This document shows, in pieces, positions 35,773 to 45,508 of a stretch of DNA of 64,000 bases (within the stretch, counting starts at the first letter, position 1; each line of letters begins with the position of its first letter). Location: NCBI GenBank assembly GCA_020248985.1, contig JADCGL010000022.1, positions 62,001 through 126,000 on the forward strand, written 5' to 3'. The DNA comes from Telmatospirillum sp. (GTDB lineage: Bacteria > Pseudomonadota > Alphaproteobacteria > CACIAM-22H2). Both the position numbers and the translations under genes were made by a program. The notes under the pieces are model-generated. The model saw only the letters and a program-made list of their open reading frames with translations, had not been told where the DNA came from and made no database searches.

Positions 35773-36756
35773 GTGGAAACGCGCGCCAACTACTTCCTCG
35801 TCGGCTGCTTCGTGCTGGCCTTGATGGCCGGCATCTTCTTCGCCGGCATCTGGTTCGCGCGCGCCAATTTGGGCGAGGAAAGCACCTACTACTACACCTA
35901 CTTCAAAGGTTCGGTGACCGGCCTTTCGGAAGGCTCGATCGTGCGCTATCGCGGCGTTCCGGTGGGCACCGTGTCGAACATCGCGCTCGACACAGGCAAC
36001 GTCGAACTCGTCGAAGTCACGCTTGCCTTGCGCCCCGGCACGCCGATCAAGACAGACACTGTCGCGGGCCTGCAGCCGCAGGGCATCACTGGCCTTGCCT
36101 TCGTGCAGCTGAGCGGCGGCACCCAGAGCGCGCCGCCGCTGTTGCCGCGCGAAGGCAAACGGCGCGCCGTGATCCCGTCGCGGCCTTCGGCCCTCGAACA
36201 GATCATGTCGGACGCGCCGCTTGCCGTGGCACGCATCGCCGAGCTTGCCGAGCGCATCGCGGCCCTGCTCAACGAAGACAACATGAAAAACGTCGATCGC
36301 CTGATCGACAGTTCGGCCGACGCGGCCGGCAGTCTCGCGAGCGCCATGCTCGGCATCGAAACCCTCGTCTTCGACGCCAACGCGACGCTCAAACGAGTCG
36401 ACCGCCTGCTGACGTCGGCCGACTCGGCCGCTGGCGACGCGCGCAGCCTCATCGCCGACGGCCGCCGCGCGCTGCGCGACGTGGGCGACGTCGCCCCCCA
36501 GGCGGCCGGCACGCTCGACGAGCTCAAACGCACGGCCGGCAGCTTCGGGCGCGTTGCCGACGTCCTCGAACAGACCGTGCAGGCGGCCCGCCCCGGCGTG
36601 CAGGATTTCGGCCAGCACGGCGTCTACGAGCTGCAGCAATTCATGACCGAAGGACGCGCATTGATGGCGACACTCAACCGCGTGATCGCAACGTTCGAGC
36701 GCGATCCGGCACGCTTCCTGTTCGGCGACCAGCAAAAAGGGGTCGAAGCGCGATGA
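35773..36756 (+). CDS. mlaD: MlaD family MCE protein
   Basis: Membrane-anchored periplasmic MCE protein, 327 residues. One N-terminal helix (about 7-29, FLVGCFVLALMAGIFFAGI) precedes a single MCE domain (about 38-120) with FKGSVTGLSEGSIVRYRGVPVG and PQGITGLAFVQLSGG. A long helical C-terminal region (about 140-310) could form the tube or coiled coil for lipid passage. The start is a GTG at 35773, three bases after the mlaF stop. It overlaps the lipoprotein gene by 4 nt. Confidence 0.94.
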   Translation: METRANYFLVGCFVLALMAGIFFAGIWFARANLGEESTYYYTYFKGSVTGLSEGSIVRYRGVPVGTVSNIALDTGNVELVEVTLALRPGTPIKTDTVAGLQPQGITGLAFVQLSGGTQSAPPLLPREGKRRAVIPSRPSALEQIMSDAPLAVARIAELAERIAALLNEDNMKNVDRLIDSSADAAGSLASAMLGIETLVFDANATLKRVDRLLTSADSAAGDARSLIADGRRALRDVGDVAPQAAGTLDELKRTAGSFGRVADVLEQTVQAARPGVQDFGQHGVYELQQFMTEGRALMATLNRVIATFERDPARFLFGDQQKGVEAR

Positions 36757-37394
36757 GCGTCCTGCCGCACACCACCACGCGCCGCAAATTCCTGAAACTC
36801 GCGAGCCTCGCCGCCATCGGCACGGCGGCGGGCTGCCAGCTCCCGGGCTCGGGCGAGCCGCCGCAGCTTTTCACCCTCACGCCGAAATCGACCTTTGCGG
36901 GCGATCTGCCGCGCGCCGACTGGCAGCTTGCCGTCGAAATGCCGGTGGCCTCGGGCGGCATCGACACTTCGCGCATCGCGCTCGCCCGCTCGCCCGTGAC
37001 GCTCGACTATTTTGCGCGCGCCAACTGGACCGACACCGCCCCGCGCATGGTGCAAACGCTGCTCGTCGAGAGTTTCGAAAACACCGGACGCATCGTCGCA
37101 GTCGGGCGCGAATCTTCGAGCCTCAGGCCCGACTATCTGCTGAAAGTGGATTTGCGCGAGTTCCAGGCCGAACTGCGCGCAGGCGCACCGCCCGCGGCGC
37201 GCGTGCGGCTTGCCGTGCGCCTCGTGCGCCTGCCCGAGCGCACGGTCGTCGCAAGCTTCGCGCACGAAGCCCGGCAGCCGTCCGTCAACAGCGACATCCA
37301 CAACATCGTGCTGGCCTTCGACGAAGCTTTGGGCACCGCCATGCGCCGCGTCGTCGAATGGACTTTGCGCACCGCCGAGCCGCGCCGCGCCTAA
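36753..37394 (+). CDS. ABC-type transport auxiliary lipoprotein (PqiC-like), Tat-exported
   Basis: Lipoprotein of the ABC_trans_aux/DUF330-type family, the outer-membrane partner of MCE systems, 213 residues. The N-terminus combines a twin-arginine motif (TRRKFLK, 9-15) with a lipobox ending at Cys28 (TAAGC), so it looks like a Tat-exported lipoprotein. The domain continues with LFTLTPKSTF, DYFARANWTDTAPRMVQTLLVESFE and LKVDLREFQAEL. It closes the four-gene operon; no mlaC or mlaA gene is adjacent. Inner versus outer membrane sorting is not predicted here. Confidence 0.88.
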   Translation: MSVLPHTTTRRKFLKLASLAAIGTAAGCQLPGSGEPPQLFTLTPKSTFAGDLPRADWQLAVEMPVASGGIDTSRIALARSPVTLDYFARANWTDTAPRMVQTLLVESFENTGRIVAVGRESSSLRPDYLLKVDLREFQAELRAGAPPAARVRLAVRLVRLPERTVVASFAHEARQPSVNSDIHNIVLAFDEALGTAMRRVVEWTLRTAEPRRA

Positions 37395-37397
37395 GCC

Positions 37398-37772
37398 TCA
37401 GCGGACGACCAAAGCTTCGATCGCTTCGCCGTCTTTGGCCCATTTGAGCCAATCGGCAGCGCTGAGCCCGTATTTGTTGGCATGCGCGCGGTTCGCCCCT
37501 GCGGCTGCCAGGCGTGCGGCGCACACCGCCTGGCCGCGCGCGCAGGCATACATGAAAGCCGTGTTGCCGAAATCGTCGGTCGTATCGGGCTTGGCGCCGC
37601 GGGCGAGCAGCAGCTCAAGGGCAGGCAGGCTGCCGCGGGCAGCCGCGCGCATCAGCGCCGTCAATCCGCCCGAGCCGCGAATCTCGATGTCGGGCGTGCG
37701 GTCGAGGATGCGCGCGATTTCGGCCGCGTCGCCGCGCTCGGCGGCCGCGACGAGGGCGGGGGTGCGTTCCAT
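37398..37772 (-). CDS. Small ankyrin-repeat protein
   Basis: A 124-residue protein with about three ankyrin repeats: ALVAAAERGDAAEIARILDRT, GLTALMRAAARGSLPALELLLARGA and GNTAFMYACARGQAVCAARLAAAGA. There is no signal peptide. Such proteins mediate protein contacts; the partner is unknown. The ATG at 37772 is used because the only longer alternative is a TTG at 37808. It converges with the Mla lipoprotein gene, 3 nt apart. Confidence 0.85.
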   Translation of the reverse strand: MERTPALVAAAERGDAAEIARILDRTPDIEIRGSGGLTALMRAAARGSLPALELLLARGAKPDTTDDFGNTAFMYACARGQAVCAARLAAAGANRAHANKYGLSAADWLKWAKDGEAIEALVVR

Positions 37773-37893
37773 GGCGCGATAGGTGCCCCGGCGCCGCACT
37801 TGCGTCAAGACCAGCGTTGGCGCGACAGTGCGGCCCCGTCTGTTTCAAGGCGCCTGTTTCAAGGCGTCTTCTTCGCGCCGCAGGAATCGTTCC

Positions 37894-38172
37894 ATGGAAA
37901 ATCGTCCCGTTGCCCAAGCCATGCGCCGCAAACTCGAAGCGGCCCTCGCACCGCTCGTCCTCGAGATCGACGACGATTCCGCCAAACATGCCGGCCATGT
38001 CGGGGCGCGGGCGGGGGGGGAATCGCATTTCAACATGCGCATCGTCAGTGCGGCGTTTGCCGGCAAATCGCGCGTCGACCGCCAGCGTCTCGTGCACGGC
38101 ATTCTCGCCGAGGAATTGGCCGGCCCCGTGCACGCGCTCGCCCTTTCGTTGCGGGCCCCCGCAGAAAGCTGA
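37894..38172 (+). CDS. bolA: BolA family protein
   Basis: A 92-residue BolA protein: KLEAALAPLVLEIDDDSAKHAGH, SHFNMRIVSAAFAGKSRVDRQRLVHGIL and the C-terminal VHALALSLRAP. The conserved histidine and the FAGKSRVDRQRLV helix are intact. BolA proteins pair with monothiol glutaredoxins in iron-sulfur trafficking and stress. AGGA precedes the ATG at 37894. In many alphaproteobacteria bolA lies near corC/aroB and the cobS-linked J-domain gene; here it is on the opposite strand of that cluster. Confidence 0.95.
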   Translation: MENRPVAQAMRRKLEAALAPLVLEIDDDSAKHAGHVGARAGGESHFNMRIVSAAFAGKSRVDRQRLVHGILAEELAGPVHALALSLRAPAES

Positions 38173-38179
38173 GCGCCGC

Positions 38180-38731
38180 CTAGCGTTTGCCTGTGTAGTG
38201 CTGCGGCCAGTGTGCGGCGACGACAGGGCTGTCGGCGGCAAGCGCATGGCAGGTGTCGAGAAAGCCCGCGCGGCCGTCTTCAGACGGCTTTTCCTTGGCG
38301 CGAAGCGGCACGATCGTCTGGATCGCGGCCGTCGCCATGGCGCCCAACGCCAATTCCACCAGATGCGTGCAGCCATTGACCCCGCCCAGGCGCTCCTGCA
38401 CTTGGCGGCGCCAGCCCTTGCCGATGCGCAGGCCCACCAGCGCCTGGAAATTCGGCACGATGGCCGGGCACATCTCGAATGGGCTCGCGTCCGTGCATGC
38501 CGCGACCGCGTGCACGAGATAGGCATCGTCGATCGTCAAGCGCAGCCGCATTTCGTGCAGCGGCGTGCCGGGTGCCAAATGCCCGCGCCATTGATTGTCG
38601 AAGCCATAGGCTTTTGTATCGACGAGATGGCCTTCTATGTCCCACAGCCCGTCGCTGCGCCGGTAGCCGTTGCATTCGATGCGACGTGTGTGGATGGGTT
38701 CGCGGGCGATTTCGGGTTCGGGCAAAGGCAT
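38180..38731 (-). CDS. DUF2889 family protein
   Basis: A 183-residue protein of the DUF2889 family, with no known function. Typical segments are HTRRIECNGYRRSDGLWDIE, HLVDTKAYGFD, MRLRLTIDDAYLVHAV and the CTHLVELALGAMATAAIQTI helix. There is no signal peptide or membrane segment. The ATG at 38731 (MPLPEPEIAREPIH) gives the family N-terminus; the open frame continues to 38866. It converges with bolA by 7 nt. Confidence 0.85.
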   Translation of the reverse strand: MPLPEPEIAREPIHTRRIECNGYRRSDGLWDIEGHLVDTKAYGFDNQWRGHLAPGTPLHEMRLRLTIDDAYLVHAVAACTDASPFEMCPAIVPNFQALVGLRIGKGWRRQVQERLGGVNGCTHLVELALGAMATAAIQTIVPLRAKEKPSEDGRAGFLDTCHALAADSPVVAAHWPQHYTGKR

Positions 38732-38792
38732 GCCCGATGTTCCCAGAAATTCGCCGCGCGCACAAAAACAAATGCGGGCAGCTGCCCTGCCT

Positions 38793-39248
38793 TTAGGTAA
38801 GCCCGTAGCCGGCCGATCCCGAAATGAACGCGTCGCGCTCCTGCAAACCCTGCTCGAGTTCGCCAAGCGCCGTCGCGTAGAGATCGCGGACCGACACCAT
38901 GCCGATCAAGCGCGTGCCGTCCACGACCGGCAAATGCCGGTAATTGTGCTTGCGCATCATGTCGAGCGCTTCGGACGCGGCATCGTCGGGACCGATCGTG
39001 TCGGGGTTGGCGGTCATGACTTCAGCGAGCAAAGTGGCATCCGGATCGCGGCGCGCGGCCACAACTTTCGTCATCACGTCGCGCTCGGTGAAGATGCCCG
39101 CCATGCGGCCGGCCGCATCGAGCACCACAAGCGCGCCGATACGCCGATTTGCCATCGTGATCGCGGCATCGCGCACGCTCATGCCGGTGCTGGCCGTGGC
39201 AATATTCTGAACGCCCGAAATAACGTCGGGAACGATTTTGCGGTTCAT
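38793..39248 (-). CDS. Tandem CBS domain protein
   Basis: A 151-residue protein with two CBS motifs: VRDAAITMANRRIGALVVLD...GIFTERDVM and ASEALDMMRKHNYRHLPVVD...GMVSVRDLY. The pair forms a Bateman module that usually binds adenosine nucleotides. There is no attached effector domain. The ATG at 39248 follows AGGGAGG at a good distance; the frame is open to 39332. It lies 93 nt after corC on the same strand. Confidence 0.93.
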   Translation of the reverse strand: MNRKIVPDVISGVQNIATASTGMSVRDAAITMANRRIGALVVLDAAGRMAGIFTERDVMTKVVAARRDPDATLLAEVMTANPDTIGPDDAASEALDMMRKHNYRHLPVVDGTRLIGMVSVRDLYATALGELEQGLQERDAFISGSAGYGLT

Positions 39249-39341
39249 CGATACCCTCCCTTTTGCGGCGCTTGATTGTTTGTGTGGCTCGCGCTGCCCA
39301 AATGATAGCGCCGCCTCGCCCTTGTTTGGCAAGGCCGATCG

Positions 39342-40691
39342 TCAGGCGGCCACGCCGTCGGTCGGAGCCTTTTGCGCTGCCGCATCGCCGATCGCCAGGA
39401 TTCGCAAGGTTGCGATCTGATTGCGTTTGCGGCGCAAAATTTCGAAACGCAAGCCGTGGAAGGTCAGAATCTGGCCGACATCGGGAATGCGGCGCGCCTC
39501 GTACAGCACCAGACCCGCGATCGTGGCGGCGTCTTCGTCGGGCAGGCGCCAGTCGAATTGGCGGTTCAAATCGCGGATCGTGACCGATCCGTCGACGATG
39601 AAACTGCCGTCGGCCTGCGGGCGCACGCCGGGCACTTTGAACTCGTGCTTCTCGGCAATGTCGCCGACGATCTCTTCGAGAATGTCTTCGAGCGTCACGA
39701 CCCCCATGAGGCCGCCATATTCGTCGACCACGAGCGCAAAATGCTCGCGCCGGCGGCGGAAGGCCTCGAGCTGGTCGAGCAGGCTCGTCGAATCGGGAAT
39801 GAACCAGGCGCGGCCGGCGATCTGGGCGATGTCGATCGTTGTGGGATCGCCGCCATTGGCGCGCAAGGCCGCGAGCAGCGCTTTGGCGTGCAAGACGCCG
39901 ATCACGTTGTCTTGCGTGCCGCGCCACAAGGGAATGCGCGTGTGCGGGCTCGACAGCGCTTGTTCGAGGATGGCCGCCGGCGGCTGGTCGGCGTCGATCG
40001 CCACGACCTGGCGGCGATGGATCATGATGTCCGACACCGCGACATCGGCAAGATCGAGAATCGAGCGCAGCATCTGGCGCTCTTTGCGCACGGTCGCAGC
40101 CCCGCTCGCCTCGCCCGAGCCATGCAGTTCGATGGCCCCGCGCAGCTCCTCGGCCGCAGCCTCGGCCGTGGGCGCGTTGTAGCGCACGCCGAGCAGGCTC
40201 AGCATGGTCTTGGCGGCCACGCGCGTCGCCGTCGCAAGCGGCGACAGAAACGCCATCATCGCGCGCGCGAACGGGGCGAGCATCAGCGCCACGCGGTCGG
40301 CATTGGCGAGCGCCCACATTTTCGGCATCACCTCGCCGAACACCACGACCAGCACCGTCATGATGACCGTGGCGTAGAGCACGCCCGCATCGCCGAACAG
40401 CGCGATCAAGGCGCTCGTGGTCAAAGCCGAGCCCAGAATATTGACGAGATTGTTGCCGAGCAGCACGGCACTGATGAACTGGTCGCGCTGATCACGCAGG
40501 CGGTTGACGAGACCCGCCCGGCGCGAGCCTTGGCGCTCCATCTCGGCCAAGCGCGGGCGCGAGGCGGCCGTGATCGAGGTTTCGACCGCCGACAGCAGCG
40601 CTGCAACGACGAGCAGCACGACGACGGCGACCACCACGAACCATTCGGGCAGGTCCGGCATAGCCGGAAATTCAAAGCCGTCGAAATTCAT
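39342..40691 (-). CDS. corC: CNNM/CorC (hemolysin C-like) family transporter
   Basis: A 449-residue membrane protein: an N-terminal CNNM domain (about 15-195, with LLSAVETSITAASRPRLAEME and VVVFGEVMPKMWAL), a CBS pair (about 215-335, DIMIHRRQVVAID and HFALVVDEYGGLMGVVTLEDILEEIVGDI) and the C-terminal CorC_HlyC domain (SFIVDGSVTIRDLNRQFDWRLP). CorC/CNNM proteins export or sense magnesium. The ATG shares ATGA with the aroB stop. The aroK-aroB-corC order is common in alphaproteobacteria. Confidence 0.94.
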   Translation of the reverse strand: MNFDGFEFPAMPDLPEWFVVVAVVVLLVVAALLSAVETSITAASRPRLAEMERQGSRRAGLVNRLRDQRDQFISAVLLGNNLVNILGSALTTSALIALFGDAGVLYATVIMTVLVVVFGEVMPKMWALANADRVALMLAPFARAMMAFLSPLATATRVAAKTMLSLLGVRYNAPTAEAAAEELRGAIELHGSGEASGAATVRKERQMLRSILDLADVAVSDIMIHRRQVVAIDADQPPAAILEQALSSPHTRIPLWRGTQDNVIGVLHAKALLAALRANGGDPTTIDIAQIAGRAWFIPDSTSLLDQLEAFRRRREHFALVVDEYGGLMGVVTLEDILEEIVGDIAEKHEFKVPGVRPQADGSFIVDGSVTIRDLNRQFDWRLPDEDAATIAGLVLYEARRIPDVGQILTFHGLRFEILRRKRNQIATLRILAIGDAAAQKAPTDGVAA

Positions 40692-41800
40692 CGCCCGGCC
40701 TCGGCCGTCATGAAGCCGTGCAAAGCCGCCCCGTCGACATCGCTCGCCACGAAGGCTTTGCCGATGCCGCGCGCCAAGATGAAAGTGAGTTTGCCGTCGC
40801 GCACTTTTTTGTCGTGTCCCATGTGGTCGATCAGAGTCTGTGCGGCAAAGCCGCGCTGCGTATCGAGGCGCGTGGGCAGGCCGGTTGCGTCGAGATGGGC
40901 GGCCACGCGCGCCGCGTCAGGAGCCGCGCACAGTCCAAGCTTGGCCGAAAAATCGAACGCCTGGCGCATGCCGATCGCCACGGCTTCGCCATGCAGCAGA
41001 TCGGGGCCGAAGCCGGTCTCGGCCTCCAGCGCATGGCCGAATGTATGGCCGAGATTGAGGAGTGCGCGCACGCCCGATTCGCGCTCGTCGGCGGCCACGA
41101 TGCGCGCCTTGGCGGCAACGGCCGCGCGCACGGCCGTGCGGCGCGCATCGCCCGTTCCGGCGAGTACGGCAGCCGCATTGGCTTCGCACCACGCAAAGAA
41201 AGCCGGATCGTCGATGAGGCCGTATTTGACCGTCTCGGCATAGCCTGCGCGCAGTTCGCGCGGCGGCAGCGTGTCGAGCGTGCCGAGGTCGCACAGCACA
41301 AGACGCGGCTGGTGGAAGGCGCCGACGAGATTTTTGCCGTGACGCGTATTCACGGCCGTTTTGCCGCCGACCGAGCTGTCGACTTGGGCAAGCAGCGTGG
41401 TCGGGCATTGCACGAAATCCACGCCGCGCAACAGCAACGCAGCCGCAACGCCCGTCATGTCGCCGATCACGCCGCCGCCCAAGGCCAGCAGAATGTCGCC
41501 GCGCTCGGGCCGGTGCGCGAGGATGGCGTCCAGCAGCGTGCCCAGATGCGCCCAATCCTTGCTGGTTTCGCCGGGCGGCTGCACAAAAACTTCGCGACGG
41601 AGCCCGACCGCATCGAGGCCCGCCTCAAGACGCGCCAGATGCAGCGCCGCAACCGTGCTGTCTGTCACGACGAACACGCGCTTGGCCGGCCGCACCGCAA
41701 GGATCGCAGTCCCGGCCGTCTCAAGCAGGTGCGCGCCGATTCTGACGTCGTAGCTGCGCTGGTCGAGGGCGACGCGCACGGTGTCGACGGCGGCACTCAT
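40688..41800 (-). CDS. aroB: 3-dehydroquinate synthase
   Basis: Second enzyme of the shikimate pathway, converting DAHP to 3-dehydroquinate with NAD and a divalent metal. The 370-residue protein has [62 protein letters not shown] (metal His) and [11 protein letters not shown]. Length is normal. The ATG at 41800 overlaps the aroK stop by 4 nt; the open frame upstream is an overlap with aroK. Confidence 0.97.
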   Translation of the reverse strand: MSAAVDTVRVALDQRSYDVRIGAHLLETAGTAILAVRPAKRVFVVTDSTVAALHLARLEAGLDAVGLRREVFVQPPGETSKDWAHLGTLLDAILAHRPERGDILLALGGGVIGDMTGVAAALLLRGVDFVQCPTTLLAQVDSSVGGKTAVNTRHGKNLVGAFHQPRLVLCDLGTLDTLPPRELRAGYAETVKYGLIDDPAFFAWCEANAAAVLAGTGDARRTAVRAAVAAKARIVAADERESGVRALLNLGHTFGHALEAETGFGPDLLHGEAVAIGMRQAFDFSAKLGLCAAPDAARVAAHLDATGLPTRLDTQRGFAAQTLIDHMGHDKKVRDGKLTFILARGIGKAFVASDVDGAALHGFMTAEAGR

Positions 41801-42399
41801 GGCGTGCCCGGCTCGGCGGCTGGCTCGGCGCAACGCGCGGAGATCGCGGCCGCCACGCGCTGGGTGGTTTCTTCGGGCGACGCTTCGCTCGACTGCACAT
41901 GCAGATCGGCCAGTGCATAGACCGGCTCGCGCGCGGCCATCAGACGCGCCAGAACTTCGCGCGGATCGCCGCTGTTGAGCAGCGGGCGGTGCGTGCGCTT
42001 TGCCGTGCGCCGCACGAGCGTGTCGAGATCGGCCTGCAGCCAGACAGACAGCCCGCGCAGCTTGATCGCCTCGCGTGTCTGCGGATCCATGAAGGCTCCG
42101 CCGCCGGTCGCCATCACGCCGCGCGCACCCTCGAGCAAGCGCAGTATCACGCGCCGCTCGACGTCGCGGAACGCCGTCTCGCCGTAAAGCTCGAAGATCT
42201 CGGCGATCGAGCAACCGGCCGCCGTTTCGACCTCGCGGTCGGTATCCACGAAGGGCAAGCCCAAGCGCATCGCCAATCGCTTGCCGATCGCACTCTTGCC
42301 AGCCCCCATCAATCCGACCATCACGATCGAACGCTGGGCCAGCGCAAGCGGCACGCCAACCGCCTCAGGCGGCATCGGGGACGAAAACGACAAGGTCAT
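41797..42399 (-). CDS. aroK: Shikimate kinase
   Basis: Phosphorylates shikimate in aromatic amino acid synthesis. The 200-residue protein has P-loop GLMGAGKS (29-36), the shikimate-binding [10 protein letters not shown] and [17 protein letters not shown] and the lid region RTHRPLL. About 20 extra N-terminal residues precede the core, as in many alphaproteobacterial AroK. The ATG at 42399 is the first in-frame start near the core; the open frame to 42741 is non-coding. It leads the aroK-aroB-corC operon and is divergent from the 46-residue gene. Confidence 0.96.
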   Translation of the reverse strand: MTLSFSSPMPPEAVGVPLALAQRSIVMVGLMGAGKSAIGKRLAMRLGLPFVDTDREVETAAGCSIAEIFELYGETAFRDVERRVILRLLEGARGVMATGGGAFMDPQTREAIKLRGLSVWLQADLDTLVRRTAKRTHRPLLNSGDPREVLARLMAAREPVYALADLHVQSSEASPEETTQRVAAAISARCAEPAAEPGTP

Positions 42400-42583
42400 C
42401 GTTGTCAGGACTTGGGAACGCGAAAATGCCGCACCGCACCCGACGCGTCGGTGCGTGCGCGAACCTCGCCTTTCCTCTTGCGCAACTGCCTCATAGCGCG
42501 CGAGTGTAGCAAACCACGCCGCCTCCTGCACGAGGCTCGCAAAAACCTGATTTATACAAATCTTTGCAAGGGTTTGACTGAAG

Positions 42584-42724
42584 ATGCGACGCCCCTTCCT
42601 GATCGTTCTTGTGGTCGTTGCGGCAGCACTTGCCGCCGGGGTGTCGTTCCTGGCGAGCTGGGATATCCCGGCACCGACCGCCCGAATCGAGAAGACCATC
42701 CCCAATGACCGCCTGCCGCGCTGA
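42584..42724 (+). CDS. Conserved-looking small membrane protein, 46 residues
   Basis: Not a named family. The protein has a basic start (MRRP), one hydrophobic helix (about 5-26, [20 protein letters not shown]) and a short tail [21 protein letters not shown]. From memory, similar WDIPAP...EK.IP..R.PR tails occur in short Rhodospirillales proteins beside xerD; this could not be checked. Its last 20 nt overlap the start of the secreted-protein gene in another frame, which suggests coupled translation. It is too short for default gene finders and easily missed. AT-rich sequence with TATACA (42553-42558) lies upstream. Confidence 0.7.
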   Translation: MRRPFLIVLVVVAAALAAGVSFLASWDIPAPTARIEKTIPNDRLPR

Positions 42725-44540
42725 CCGCACCTTGCGTGCATTTCTGATCGCCCTGCTGCTGGCCGCCACTGCCGCAGCGCCCGGCTTCGCTCAAAATCCG
42801 GGCTCGAACCTGCTGCGCCCGCCGCCGGTACGGGCCGAGCCGCCGCCGGCTACGGTACCCGAGCCTGCGGGCGATGCTTCTCCACGTGCGACGCCGCAAT
42901 TGCAAGCACCGGCCGGGATCGAGGTCGAAGCGGCCCGCCCGCTCGACCCCGAGGCGATCGGTCTCATCGACACGGCGCGCGGCGGCTTTCCGCCCGATGC
43001 ATGGGCGGCCAGCAGCCGCGCCCTCGCCGAGCGCCTCGTGCGCGATCTGCCGGCGCCGCTCGCCTCGCAGCCCTTGCGCGAATTGGCGTGGCGCACGCTT
43101 GCCTCGACCGCCGCCGGCCCGCTCGTGGCGACATCGCTTGCTGCCCCAGGCGCGAACGCGCAGCCGAATTTCGCGGGCTTGCGCGCCGCGCGGCTGCGCG
43201 CCCTTGGCGACATCGAATCGGCGGCCGAGCTTGCCCGCCGCATTCCCGACCGCATGGGGGATCCCGCCCTCGCGCGCTTGCTGATCGATGCGGCGTTTCT
43301 CGCCCAAGCCGACGAGCGCGCCTGTGCGCTGGTGCGCGAGGCGCTCGCGCGCGCGCGCGACGTGGCGCTGCAAAAGGCACTGATGTTCTGCCAGGCTCTG
43401 GCCGGCGACGGCGACCGCGCGCAGCTTGGCCTTGCCATGCTGCGCGACCAAGGTGCGCCCGAAGACCCCGCTTTCGTGACTCTGCTGTTGGCGATCGGCG
43501 GCGACGGGCGCGGCGTGCGCGTGGACACGCTGCGCAATGCCGATCCGCTGTCGCTTGCCATGCTGCGCGCGGCCAAAGTCGCGCCGCCTGCCGACAGCGT
43601 GCAGAGCAACGACCCCGCCGTGCTTGCCGCCCTCGCGCGCGGCGATTGGGGAACGCCGGAATTTCGTTTGGCCGCCGCCGAGCGCGCCGAAGCTTTCGGC
43701 GCAATGCCGGCCGGCGAGCTTGCCGATTTCTACCGTGCGATCGAACTCACCGCCGCGCAATCGGCCGATCCGGCCGCGTTCGCGCGCGGCGACGGCGGCC
43801 CGCGCGGGCGTGCGGCCTTGTTCAAGGCGGCCGATTCGGCTGCAATCGGCCCGGCGCGCCTTGCGGCGCTGCAGGCTTTGTGGAACCACGGCCGCGAGCG
43901 CGGCGGCTATGCCACGTTGGCGCGCGCGAGCGTGGCGTTGCTGGGGCAGACTCCGCCCTCGCCCGATTATCGTTTTGCGGCTGCCGATGCCGCCCGTGCC
44001 TTGCTGATGGCGGGCGAGCGCGAGGCGGCCACGGGCTGGATACGGCTTGTGCGCGCAGCCCAGATCGGCGGCGATACCGCGGCCGCCAACGAGGCCGCCC
44101 GCATTTGGCTGCTCGCGACCTTGGCCGGCATCGAAACCGGCGAAGCACGCAATTCCGCGCGCCTTGGCGCGTGGCGCCAAGCGCTCGACGCAACCGATGT
44201 CCGCACGGCCCCATCCCGCGCGTCGCTCGGCGTTGCCTTGCTGAGCGGCCTCGGGCACTTGCCCGGCGGCGGTGCTGCCGTCGCCTTGCCGCAAGCGGCC
44301 TTCGAGCGGCAGACCGCAACCTTGCCGCATCCGGCCCTCGTCACGGCGCTGCACGAGGCCGGCATCGGCGGCCGGCCGGCCGAATGCGCGCTGCTCGTCG
44401 TGCACATGCTCGGCGGCGACGGGGCGGCGGGTGCGCCCGTCTACGTGCTGCTCTCGGTGCTCGACGGTCTGCGCGCGGTCGGGCTCGAGGAGAATGCGCG
44501 CCTGCTGGCGCTCGAATCCGCGATCGCGTCGGGGCTGTAG
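42705..44540 (+). CDS. Secreted alanine-rich helical protein, unknown function
   Basis: A 611-residue protein with a Sec signal peptide (about 1-29, [20 protein letters not shown]), a short Pro-rich segment (about 30-70) and a long Ala/Leu/Arg-rich part. That part looks like stacked helical hairpins, TPR- or Sel1-like in style (for example [39 protein letters not shown]). No catalytic motif is seen. It probably acts in the periplasm as a scaffold. It sits between the 46-residue membrane gene, which it overlaps, and the xerD-type gene 11 nt downstream. The ATG at 42705 starts the signal peptide. Confidence 0.8.
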   Translation: MTACRADRTLRAFLIALLLAATAAAPGFAQNPGSNLLRPPPVRAEPPPATVPEPAGDASPRATPQLQAPAGIEVEAARPLDPEAIGLIDTARGGFPPDAWAASSRALAERLVRDLPAPLASQPLRELAWRTLASTAAGPLVATSLAAPGANAQPNFAGLRAARLRALGDIESAAELARRIPDRMGDPALARLLIDAAFLAQADERACALVREALARARDVALQKALMFCQALAGDGDRAQLGLAMLRDQGAPEDPAFVTLLLAIGGDGRGVRVDTLRNADPLSLAMLRAAKVAPPADSVQSNDPAVLAALARGDWGTPEFRLAAAERAEAFGAMPAGELADFYRAIELTAAQSADPAAFARGDGGPRGRAALFKAADSAAIGPARLAALQALWNHGRERGGYATLARASVALLGQTPPSPDYRFAAADAARALLMAGEREAATGWIRLVRAAQIGGDTAAANEAARIWLLATLAGIETGEARNSARLGAWRQALDATDVRTAPSRASLGVALLSGLGHLPGGGAAVALPQAAFERQTATLPHPALVTALHEAGIGGRPAECALLVVHMLGGDGAAGAPVYVLLSVLDGLRAVGLEENARLLALESAIASGL

Positions 44541-44551
44541 GCGCGAACGCC

Positions 44552-45490
44552 ATGGCGCGCGGCAGACCGCCCGCACCCAAACCCGAATTGTCGCGCCAAG
44601 CGACGCTGTTTCTCGAGATGATGCGCGCCGAGCGCAACGCCTCGGCGCATACCGAGCGCGCCTATTCGGTCGATCTTTCGGACTACGAAGCCTTCCTTGC
44701 CGCACGGGGCAGCAGCGTGATGGCCTGCGACGCGGCCCTTGCCCGCGCCTACATGGCCAAGCTTGCAGCGCGTGCCTTGAGCCCGCGCAGTGCGGCACGC
44801 CGGCTTTCGGCGATGCGCCAGCTGCATCGTTTTCTGCTGGCCGAAAACTATCGCGCCGACGATCCGCTGACGAGCCTCGAGGCGCCGCGCATCGGCCGGC
44901 CGCTGCCGAAGGTCCTCGCCGAAGACGAGGTCGCCCGCCTTATCGAAGCGGCCCGCCGGCACGCGGCCAAGGACGGCGGGCGGCTCGTGTGTTTCCTCGA
45001 AGTGCTCTATTCGAGCGGCCTGCGCGTATCCGAATTGGCCGGGCTCAAATTGTCGGCCCTCGCGCGCGACGGCTCGTTCCTGATCGTGCGCGGCAAGGGC
45101 GACAAAGAGCGTCTGATCCCGCTTGCCGCCCCGGCCCTCGCCGCGATCGCAGCCTGGCGGCAGGCGCGCGACAAACGCAGTCCCAAAGCCGCCAAATCGC
45201 CATTTCTGTTCCCGAGTGCGGCCGAAGCGGGGCACCTTACGCCCGCGCGCATTGCCCAGCTGCTGAAGGCGCTGGCGCCGCGCGCCGGGATCGCGCCCCA
45301 ACGCCTGTCGCCGCACGTGCTGCGGCATGCGTTTGCCAGCCATCTCGTCGATCGCGGGGCCGATCTGCGCGCGGTCCAGCAGATGCTGGGCCATGCCGAC
45401 ATCGCCACGACGCAGATCTACACGCATGTCGGCGGCGAGCGCCTGAAACAGGTCGTGGCCAAGCACCATCCGCTGGCGCGGCGACGCTGA
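44552..45490 (+). CDS. xerD: Tyrosine recombinase XerC/XerD
   Basis: Site-specific recombinase that resolves chromosome dimers at dif, 312 residues. The SAM-like core-binding domain (about 15-105) precedes the catalytic domain with Arg158 (SGLRVSELAGL), Lys184 region (GKGDKER), HVLRHAFASH (His255, Arg258), LGHAD (His281) and nucleophile Tyr290. All catalytic residues are intact. XerD is preferred over XerC by the aroK-adjacent position common in alphaproteobacteria, but this is not decisive. The N-terminal MARGRPPAPKPELS tail is basic. Confidence 0.93.
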   Translation: MARGRPPAPKPELSRQATLFLEMMRAERNASAHTERAYSVDLSDYEAFLAARGSSVMACDAALARAYMAKLAARALSPRSAARRLSAMRQLHRFLLAENYRADDPLTSLEAPRIGRPLPKVLAEDEVARLIEAARRHAAKDGGRLVCFLEVLYSSGLRVSELAGLKLSALARDGSFLIVRGKGDKERLIPLAAPALAAIAAWRQARDKRSPKAAKSPFLFPSAAEAGHLTPARIAQLLKALAPRAGIAPQRLSPHVLRHAFASHLVDRGADLRAVQQMLGHADIATTQIYTHVGGERLKQVVAKHHPLARRR

Positions 45491-45508
45491 GAACCGCCCA
45501 AAACGGGC

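Noticed and set aside
42399-42583. Strong promoter pair in the aroK/46-residue gene gap
   Set aside because: TATACA and TATAAA-like boxes exist, but no -35 hexamer at proper spacing matched well enough to report as a promoter.
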